Shown piece by piece: positions 1 to 5,018 of a stretch of DNA of 5,018 bases. The stretch spans positions 30,744-35,761 of the forward strand of contig DEBN01000143.1 in NCBI GenBank assembly GCA_002348825.1. Reading direction: 5' to 3'. The notes under the pieces are model-generated. The model was not told the origin of the DNA. It did no database searches and saw nothing but the letters and a program-made list of their open reading frames with translations. Numbering within the stretch: the stretch's first letter is position 1; every line of letters starts with the position of its first letter. The position numbers and the translations under genes are program-made. The stretch is from Gammaproteobacteria bacterium UBA2955 (GTDB taxonomy: Bacteria > Pseudomonadota > Gammaproteobacteria > Pseudomonadales > Azotimanducaceae).

Positions 1-87
1 GTTGGCGTTCAGGCGAATTGGAAAGTACTCGACCTATGCGCGGCAACACTGACCGATTTCTTTTGTCCTTTCGTAAACCCCAGCCAC

Positions 88-117
88 AAAAAAAGGGGCC
101 ATAGGCCCCTTTTATAC
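88..117 (-). terminator. Rho-independent terminator (bidirectional in form)
   Basis: A perfect 10-bp inverted repeat (AAAAGGGGCC at 91-100, GGCCCCTTTT at 104-113) encloses a 3-base loop. Read on the minus strand, the GC-rich stem runs straight into seven T residues (complement of the A run at 88-94), the classic intrinsic terminator form. It lies about 35 bases past the stop codon of the serine hydrolase and probably ends the two-gene minus-strand transcript. On the plus strand the stem is followed by TTTTATACC, so it could also stop a convergent gene entering from the left. Confidence 0.9.
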
Positions 118-127
118 CTTCCGTTAA

Positions 128-142
128 GCGGTTGTTAACCGC
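128..142. repeat. Small inverted repeat between stop codon and terminator
   Basis: GCGGTT (128-133) and AACCGC (137-142) form a 6-bp stem with a 3-base loop, immediately past the stop codon of the serine hydrolase and before the main terminator. No T tract follows on the minus strand, so it is probably not a terminator by itself. It may help stabilise the 3' end of the transcript or be chance. Confidence 0.4.
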
Positions 143-146
143 CTCA

Positions 147-1490
147 TCATTCCACCAGAGCCTGATACGCCAGAACCCTGAAGTCATCTGCCAGTCGCGT
201 CGTATGAGGCACGCTTTGAACCATAAATATGCCGACCATTTTTTCCACCGGATCGATCCAGAAGCGAGTACCCGCTAGTCCGCCCCAACTGTATGTGCCG
301 GCAGAACCTATCGTCCCCATATCACTGGGATCGAGAACAATTCCGAAGCCGAGACCAAAGCCACCACCGCGAGCCAATTCAATATCTCCGAGGTGATTGC
401 CGGTCATGAGTTCTATGGTTTTCGGCGATAAGATACGTTTACCGTCCAAGCTGCCGCCGTTCAGCAGCATCTGACAAAAGCGTAAGTAATCTCTGGTGGT
501 CGAGACCAATCCACCGCCGCCGCTTTCGAATTTGGACCCATAAAGATATTGCGCGCTCTCCTCTGGCGAGGCCGGAACAAGTCCTTTGCCGAAAGAAGAT
601 TCAGTGAGCCGTTCCGGGTCAAGCACCGCGCCTGCGGGCTTGTAAATTTGCGCCAACCGAGACACCGAGTCCGCTGGCACCACGAAGCCCGTATCGATCA
701 TGTCCAGCGGGTTAAAAAGTCGCTGTTTTAAGAATTCGCTGAATTTCATTCCTGACAGGACCTCCACCAGTCGACCCTGGAGATCTACCGAGACGCTGTA
801 GTGCCATCTAGTGCCGGGATCGTATTGCAGAGGCATTTCCGCTAACAGTTTGGACCACTCTTGCAAATCTCGATTACCCCAGGCCAATTGTTCCTGCATG
901 TACAGCTTGTCAACCTCAGTGTTGCCGAAAATTCCGTAAGTGAATCCAGCCGTGTGCGTGAGAATGTCGCGAATAGTCGGTTGCCTCGTAGGCTTCCGAG
1001 TCTGACCCACTAGGCTCTGATCCCCTTCGCCAACGGTTCGACTCTGGGTGCCATCGGACTCGGAGGACGTGTTGGCCGTCGACATAGCGACCTCCAAATT
1101 AGCGAATTCCGGCATGTACCAGGCGATCGGATCGCTTAAGCGGAACTTACCCTCCTCGTAGAGCATCATCAAAGCCACCGAAGTCACGGGCTTGGTCATC
1201 GAAAAAATGCGAAAAATCGCATCGTCTTCCATAACACGCTCTGCCTCGCGGTCCGCCATACCGTAGGTCTGCTGGTAGATGACCTTGCCGTTACGCGCAA
1301 TAAGCCCCATACCACCGACCATAGTGCCGTCTTCCACCTTGTCGTTCATAAACGTTGTGATTCGTTCCAAACGCTCAGACGAGTAGCCTTGCCGTTCGGG
1401 TTTAGATACGCCTATTTCTCTCGCCGCCACAGTTACCGAGAGCCCAACCATCAGGCCAACCGCAAGACCTTTAAGCGCAATAATTTTCAT
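147..1490 (-). CDS. Exported serine hydrolase, class C beta-lactamase / family VIII esterase superfamily
   Basis: This 447-residue protein belongs to the Beta-lactamase (PF00144) superfamily, which covers class C beta-lactamases, DD-peptidases and family VIII esterases. Residues 1-23 look like a Sec signal peptide (Lys-containing start, hydrophobic stretch 9-21, VAA near the cleavage site), so the enzyme is probably periplasmic. The nucleophile motif SMTK is at 97-100 (Ser97, Lys100), LTHTAG at 177-182, the Tyr motif YSV at 231-233 (the third residue is not Asn), and GGGGLVSTTRDY at 324-335. WGGLAGTRFWIDP at 402-414 takes the place of the KTG box. This pattern favours an esterase or peptidase-like enzyme over a true beta-lactamase, but the substrate cannot be read from sequence. 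Residues 136-170 form a polar Ser/Thr/Gln-rich insertion before the HTAG motif. The ATG start is supported by AAGGGGAAGAG directly upstream. The gene follows the barrel gene by 38 bases and ends at a strong terminator, so the two are probably cotranscribed. Confidence 0.93.
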   Translation of the reverse strand: MKIIALKGLAVGLMVGLSVTVAAREIGVSKPERQGYSSERLERITTFMNDKVEDGTMVGGMGLIARNGKVIYQQTYGMADREAERVMEDDAIFRIFSMTKPVTSVALMMLYEEGKFRLSDPIAWYMPEFANLEVAMSTANTSSESDGTQSRTVGEGDQSLVGQTRKPTRQPTIRDILTHTAGFTYGIFGNTEVDKLYMQEQLAWGNRDLQEWSKLLAEMPLQYDPGTRWHYSVSVDLQGRLVEVLSGMKFSEFLKQRLFNPLDMIDTGFVVPADSVSRLAQIYKPAGAVLDPERLTESSFGKGLVPASPEESAQYLYGSKFESGGGGLVSTTRDYLRFCQMLLNGGSLDGKRILSPKTIELMTGNHLGDIELARGGGFGLGFGIVLDPSDMGTIGSAGTYSWGGLAGTRFWIDPVEKMVGIFMVQSVPHTTRLADDFRVLAYQALVE

Positions 1491-1528
1491 CTCTTCCCCT
1501 TGTCGTTAATGAAGCACATTTAGTGATA

Positions 1529-4468
1529 TCAGTTGCCGAACCGATACCGCAACTTGGCTACAAACGTATCGATTATTGGCTCGTCGTAACTGTTAGAAAA
1601 CAGCTCCCCTAACTCTGTCTGAGGGGCATCCAAACCAATCGAATTACGCAGCGAATTACCCCGATTGTAGACGAGGTAAAAATCCGTGAGTGGCGCAATT
1701 TCCCACCGGTAACGAAGTTGGGTGGTCAAAAGCCCCACATCAAAGTTGTAGCTGTCTTGGGCGCGCGCCGCATCCACAAGTTCTCCATCGCCTTCGGGAA
1801 TTGCGTAAAAGCCATCTTCAACAGCTCTTACACCCGCCCATTGGAGGTTCCAACGTATCTGGTGGCCCGGCGCGATGAACCAATTGACGTCAAAACTAGG
1901 CTGCCATTCACTCGCGTAAAACCTGCCGAACTGACGACCACCTTGATGCACCATCCAGCCATTACGGTCGCGATACTGCAGATCCAGTTCCATACTCACA
2001 GCGTCGAGCGGACGAATAGTTACTCCCACCTTAAAGGTGTTACTCCAGCCACCAATAGGTTCGCGCAACGAAGATAGGCCCGCAGAATAACTGAACATCT
2101 TTGCCGCATCGGTCGCCAGCACCGCTTCCCACCAACCGCCGGCTTCGACGCGGTACGCACCATTGCCGCGACTTTCAATATCCTCATAACGCTGTGGAAA
2201 ATAGCCGACACCCGCACGCAATGTATTACGACCCGGCAGCACCACCGAGGAGCGCCACAGCAAAGAACTGTCAGTGATTTGCCCGGGGTCAATATTGTAT
2301 TGCTGGATCGCGCTAAGCGTCGTGCGGAAGTTCGTCAAATTATTGGTCAAACGATTCTTACTGAACATCACCGCATAGCGAAAACGGGCATAGTTATTAC
2401 GCAGCAAAAATCCAAGATCATTAAAATTGACGTTCTCATCCATATAGTCGACTTCAAACTTATGCCGCAGCCCGTTCGCCTGCGCATAAGTGACGTCAAA
2501 CATGGCGCCGTAGCCTTGGAGATCAGCACGATCACTGCTGATCAGTTGAGCGTCGGCTTTGAGTTTTCCTGATCCAGCGCCGTAGTGCGCATCAATACTG
2601 TGCACAGACGCATCGTACTGCGGGCCGCCCACAAACGTACCCATATAGCCGAGAGCGCGCTTAGAACGTCCTATATTTTCGTAGGTGAGGCGAGCTACCG
2701 CGAAATCGCGACCCGGACTTTCTATATCCACCGTCGATCCGGCAGCGTCCGAGCCAAGCCAATTCACATCATTTTCCACCGCCGCCAACATGCCATAACG
2801 AAAATCACCCGCAGCTCCGGTGATTTTTGCCGCCCCTACGAGGTCAGTGGGAACGTCTCGCTGGCCTCGATCGGGGGTAATGCCGTCTTCAACGTCGACC
2901 TGATTGGCGGTGCCCCCAATACGTCGGGTGTTCAGAAGCGACACAGGCATAGGCACAAAATCGCGCAAATAAACCTGCCGCGAGGTTGTTGCGTAGTCCT
3001 CATTGACTGCGTCCCGATAAATGCTCATGTAGTCGTCTCGGGGCATGACTGTGAAAACCTCATTCCCCTCTAGGAAAAACAAACGCTTCTCCGGGAAAAA
3101 GGTTTCGCTCGCTGTCAGATTAAGCACGACATCGTCGGCTTCGACCGCACCAAAATCTGGATTTGCCGTTCCCGAAAACTCAAGTTTAGGCGAAGGCTTC
3201 CAAGCAAAATCAACGCCGACCTTAGACTTGACCTCGCCAGATACCTCATCGGCAGTAGCCGACGCGAACGGAATAACGGACACCTGAGCGCGCGGCTGCA
3301 CACCAACCACTTCCAACTCGTTCAAAGCCGATACGAAACGCGAAGATGATTGCGGATAGCCCGGCCACCCATACGACTGATCAGTAGCCGAAATATTACG
3401 CTTGGCGGCAAAACCAATGGTTCTGGGCCCTTCGACTTCAGGCATATTCATCATCGACCAGGGCAAGAAAAACTCCACGCTCCAACCGCTATCCGTCGTC
3501 GCTGACTTGCCCAACCAAGGGCCGTCCCAGTCGCGCGCGAAGCGTCGCTCCGGTAACACCTTGCCATCGGACAAACTGTCTCCCAGAGCCACAAAGAACC
3601 AATACGCCACCAACGCCTCACCCGAAGCATCGATTGTGACACCGAAGGTATCGCGGTCGAAAAAATCATCACGGCGCGAGTAGCGTTTCACCAGCGACTC
3701 AGGTGGCTGTTCCATGACAGAACTCACATATAAGCCTTTCTCTGTCGCGAACAGCCGTATCTGAGTGGCGTATTCCGCGGGTGTTACCAGCGCTGGAATA
3801 GAAACCAACATGTTGTCGTAATAAGGGAATTGCTGCCAAAGCGCCTCATCGACCTTGCCGTCGATGACCACATCCACATCTGCTTCTGCCAGTGTCTGAA
3901 TGCTCAAACGATGCAAGTCGACCCCTGCTTCCTGGCCAATAACCGTTTGCGGACCGGCGCTCTGGCGAGGTCTGGACACCAATGCTGGCTGCGCATCGAC
4001 CCGCTGTTGCGCTCTCGCGACAGGCGCTGGCGTGGGCGCTGGCTGCGCCGCTGCGGCAGCAATGGGCGGACGCGCTGCAGGCGCAACTGGCGCCCCGGTT
4101 TCCGCCAGGAACCATGCATCTGCAAAGCCTCGCATACGAACTTGGCGCAATAACGTACGCGCACTCGTGCCAGATCGCGGCAGCAGGACGACTCTTGAGG
4201 CCCGATTGCCAGCGCTGCTGAACTTTTGACTCGCAACAGGCACGACCTCTACACGCGCGTCTAATCCTAGGCTGAGCAGCTTGTCGCGAACGGTCAGCGC
4301 CGCTCCTTCGGCATTACTTTGACTGCTGTAACTGCCGACCACCACGCCCGGTTCGGCGCGGACGGCGGCCGCGCAGAATACAGCCGTAAGGATTGACAAT
4401 GAGATCAGTGGATAGACCAGAACGTTGCGCGCTCCCCTGCGCGATGGAAAAACTACGGGATAGTTCAC
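1529..4468 (-). CDS. SPOR-like / CBM9-like / DUF5916 outer-membrane beta-barrel protein
   Basis: This is a large envelope protein of about 979 residues from the GTG start chosen here; numbering below counts from the most upstream ATG (4537, 1002 residues). Residues 32-61 fit a signal peptide: basic SRRGAR, a hydrophobic stretch 39-58 and a VRA|E cleavage site. Residues 63-146 resemble a SPOR domain (VVVGSYSSQSNAEGAA, later RVVLLPRSG). An Ala/Pro-rich linker follows at 148-175. Residues about 220-415 match the CBM9/DOMON-like module of the DUF5916 family (VIDGKVDEALWQ at 224, SGWSVEFFLPW at 350). NPDFGAVEADD (459-469), ETFFPEKRLFFLEG (478-491) and NTRRIGG (536-542) are DUF5916 hallmarks. The rest is barrel-like, with alternating aromatic strands and a final LRYRFGN. 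It should sit in the outer membrane; the ligand is unknown. Starts at 4498 (ATG) and 4537 (ATG) are alternatives. GTG 4468 is preferred because of GAGGTG just upstream, a normal signal peptide length, and a wider gap to the divergent gene. Confidence 0.88.
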   Translation of the reverse strand: MNYPVVFPSRRGARNVLVYPLISLSILTAVFCAAAVRAEPGVVVGSYSSQSNAEGAALTVRDKLLSLGLDARVEVVPVASQKFSSAGNRASRVVLLPRSGTSARTLLRQVRMRGFADAWFLAETGAPVAPAARPPIAAAAAQPAPTPAPVARAQQRVDAQPALVSRPRQSAGPQTVIGQEAGVDLHRLSIQTLAEADVDVVIDGKVDEALWQQFPYYDNMLVSIPALVTPAEYATQIRLFATEKGLYVSSVMEQPPESLVKRYSRRDDFFDRDTFGVTIDASGEALVAYWFFVALGDSLSDGKVLPERRFARDWDGPWLGKSATTDSGWSVEFFLPWSMMNMPEVEGPRTIGFAAKRNISATDQSYGWPGYPQSSSRFVSALNELEVVGVQPRAQVSVIPFASATADEVSGEVKSKVGVDFAWKPSPKLEFSGTANPDFGAVEADDVVLNLTASETFFPEKRLFFLEGNEVFTVMPRDDYMSIYRDAVNEDYATTSRQVYLRDFVPMPVSLLNTRRIGGTANQVDVEDGITPDRGQRDVPTDLVGAAKITGAAGDFRYGMLAAVENDVNWLGSDAAGSTVDIESPGRDFAVARLTYENIGRSKRALGYMGTFVGGPQYDASVHSIDAHYGAGSGKLKADAQLISSDRADLQGYGAMFDVTYAQANGLRHKFEVDYMDENVNFNDLGFLLRNNYARFRYAVMFSKNRLTNNLTNFRTTLSAIQQYNIDPGQITDSSLLWRSSVVLPGRNTLRAGVGYFPQRYEDIESRGNGAYRVEAGGWWEAVLATDAAKMFSYSAGLSSLREPIGGWSNTFKVGVTIRPLDAVSMELDLQYRDRNGWMVHQGGRQFGRFYASEWQPSFDVNWFIAPGHQIRWNLQWAGVRAVEDGFYAIPEGDGELVDAARAQDSYNFDVGLLTTQLRYRWEIAPLTDFYLVYNRGNSLRNSIGLDAPQTELGELFSNSYDEPIIDTFVAKLRYRFGN

Positions 4469-4470
4469 AG

Positions 4471-4477
4471 CACCTCT
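4471..4477 (-). promoter_or_regulatory. Shine-Dalgarno site supporting the GTG start of the barrel gene
   Basis: Minus-strand AGAGGTG (4477 down to 4471) contains GAGGTG, a six-base match to the anti-Shine-Dalgarno complement. It lies just before the GTG at 4468-4466, with about four bases between the GAGG core and the codon, which is slightly tight. The ATG at 4498 has only a weak AGAGAAG about nine bases upstream, and the ATG at 4537 has nothing convincing. This site is the main reason for the chosen start. Confidence 0.5.
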
Positions 4478-4498
4478 ATGGCGAAAAAAACACGCCAT
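4478..4498 (-). repeat. Inverted repeat in leader of the barrel gene, covering an alternative ATG
   Basis: ATGGCG (4478-4483) and CGCCAT (4493-4498) form a 6-bp stem around a 9-base loop. In the minus-strand mRNA the loop is mostly U (U7), the first three stem bases are the alternative AUG at 4498, and the stem ends directly before the AGAGGTG site. If folded it would hide the 4498 start and leave the GTG start exposed. It could be a translation control element or chance. Confidence 0.4.
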
Positions 4499-4553
4499 TC
4501 TGCGGTACTTCTCTTTCGATGAAAAGGTGCCTACCATGATTACTACTAAATTC

Positions 4554-4558
4554 GAGGG
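4554..4558 (+). promoter_or_regulatory. Shine-Dalgarno site for the TTG start of the crotonase gene
   Basis: GAGGG at 4554-4558 lies eight bases before the TTG at 4567, an ideal spacing. No in-frame ATG or GTG exists between the upstream in-frame stop (TGA at 4537-4539) and the conserved start of the crotonase fold. This site therefore decides the unusual start codon. Confidence 0.75.
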
Positions 4559-4566
4559 TCGCTACT

Positions 4567-5018
4567 TTGACTATTTCTGCATCCGTAACCGAACAACTGC
4601 TGGTAGAACAACACGATCATGTTTTACTCATTACGCTGAACCGCCCAGAACGCTTGAATGCAATCAGTCGCGAGATGCTGAACGAACTCTCTGCCAAGGT
4701 AGTGGAGGCGGACAAGGATCCAGACATTCGTTGCATCGTACTGACCGGCAACGGTAAGGGTTTTTGTGCCGGCTTGGACTTGATTGATACCAATGCACGC
4801 CGGGAGGAAAACGCAGAGAGCAGCACCAAACAACCTGGGGACAATAGACCTACGCGACGTCTATTTGACCTAAGAGACGCGCCGATAAACGTAATGTGGC
4901 ACTGCGACACACCCATAGTTTGCGCAATCAACGGCGCCGCAGCCGGTTACGGTATGGACCTGACCTTGCTCTGCGACATTCGCATTATGTCGGAAAGTGC
5001 GAAGCTCGCGGCCGTGAC
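4567..5018 (+). CDS. Enoyl-CoA hydratase/isomerase (crotonase) family protein, 5' part
   Basis: The first 150 codons of a crotonase-superfamily gene run off the right edge; full members usually have about 260-280 residues. These cytoplasmic enzymes act on acyl-CoA thioesters through an oxyanion hole. Visible landmarks are the first strand and turn VLLITLNRPERLNAIS (19-34), the IVLTGNGKGFCAGLDL segment (57-72) that forms one side of the oxyanion hole, and INGAAAGYGMDLTLLCDIRI (121-140), which forms the other. Asp131 occupies the place of the first catalytic Glu of classical enoyl-CoA hydratase (rat Glu144). Dienoyl-CoA isomerases also carry Asp there, so the reaction may be isomerisation or something else rather than hydration. 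The second acidic residue lies beyond the window. Residues 76-98 are a charged, probably disordered loop. The start is TTG, chosen for the GAGGG site eight bases upstream and the absence of other in-frame starts. The gene is divergent from the barrel gene. Confidence 0.9.
   Translation, partial: MTISASVTEQLLVEQHDHVLLITLNRPERLNAISREMLNELSAKVVEADKDPDIRCIVLTGNGKGFCAGLDLIDTNARREENAESSTKQPGDNRPTRRLFDLRDAPINVMWHCDTPIVCAINGAAAGYGMDLTLLCDIRIMSESAKLAAV

Larger units (their letters stand above)
4469..4566. promoter_or_regulatory. Divergent intergenic region, presumed to hold both promoters
   Basis: These 98 bases separate the minus-strand barrel gene (GTG start) from the plus-strand crotonase gene (TTG start), so promoters for both directions should lie here or just inside the coding regions. 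I could not find a convincing sigma-70 -35/-10 pair in either direction; AT-rich TTACTACTAAATT at 4540-4552 is the most promoter-like stretch. No clear operator palindrome was seen apart from the small hairpin at 4478-4498. Confidence 0.4.

Noticed and set aside
147..1490. Annotation as an antibiotic-resistance beta-lactamase
   Set aside because: The family match is real, but the missing YxN Asn and KTG box argue against a true class C beta-lactamase, so a resistance call would overreach.
1718..3073. Long plus-strand open frames opposite the barrel gene
   Set aside because: The minus-strand frame shows continuous DUF5916 and barrel sequence across this whole region; the antisense frames have no domain, no credible start and no partner.
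4023..4043. Direct repeat GGCGCTGGC at 4023-4031 and 4035-4043
   Set aside because: It encodes part of the Pro/Ala linker and is explained by repeated Ala-Pro codons rather than by a mobile or regulatory element.
3830..4236. Several overlapping open frames on both strands with Arg/Ala-rich translations
   Set aside because: They lie over the Ala/Pro-rich linker and SPOR-like region of the barrel gene, where GC-rich codons remove stops from other frames. Their translations look like compositional shadows with no recognisable domain.
4360..4400. Possible lipoprotein signal (AVFC, residues 52-55) in the barrel protein
   Set aside because: The residue before Cys is Phe, which does not fit a lipobox (Gly, Ala or Ser is needed), and a good signal peptidase I site (VRA|E) follows.
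4527..4757. Plus-strand open frame beginning GTG CCT ACC ATG, with an AGGTG six bases before the ATG
   Set aside because: It overlaps the crotonase in another frame and its translation resembles no known protein, while the neighbouring frame gives an unmistakable crotonase fold.

Overview
This window looks like a chromosomal segment of a Gram-negative bacterium, most likely a gammaproteobacterium. That is an inference from three things: an exported outer-membrane beta-barrel protein carrying a SPOR-like domain, an exported beta-lactamase-fold hydrolase, and an estimated GC content a little above 50 percent (judged by eye). I see no insertion sequence, CRISPR array, tRNA, rRNA or phage gene.

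Layout, left to right. Bases 1-87 hold no gene I can support, only a possible last few codons of a rightward gene. Bases 88-117 form a strong intrinsic terminator. Bases 147-1490 (minus strand) encode an exported serine hydrolase of the class C beta-lactamase / family VIII esterase superfamily. After a 38-base gap, bases 1529-4468 (minus strand; upstream starts at 4498 and 4537 are possible) encode a large envelope protein: signal peptide, SPOR-like domain, Ala/Pro linker, CBM9-like domain and a DUF5916-type outer-membrane barrel. Bases 4469-4566 are a divergent intergenic region. From 4567 to the right edge, on the plus strand, runs the first 150 codons of an enoyl-CoA hydratase/isomerase (crotonase) family gene. 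It starts at a TTG codon behind a clear GAGGG ribosome binding site.

How the parts fit. The two minus-strand genes are probably one transcript, reading barrel protein, then hydrolase, then terminator. Both products are exported, so they may act together at the cell envelope. The crotonase is cytoplasmic, divergently transcribed, and need not be related.

The most notable point is the architecture of the large protein. A peptidoglycan-binding-type SPOR-like module sits in front of the CBM9/DUF5916 barrel, and the gene lies beside one for a penicillin-recognising-fold hydrolase. This suggests, but does not prove, an outer-membrane system anchored to or sensing the cell wall. The individual families are known; the combination is what deserves checking.
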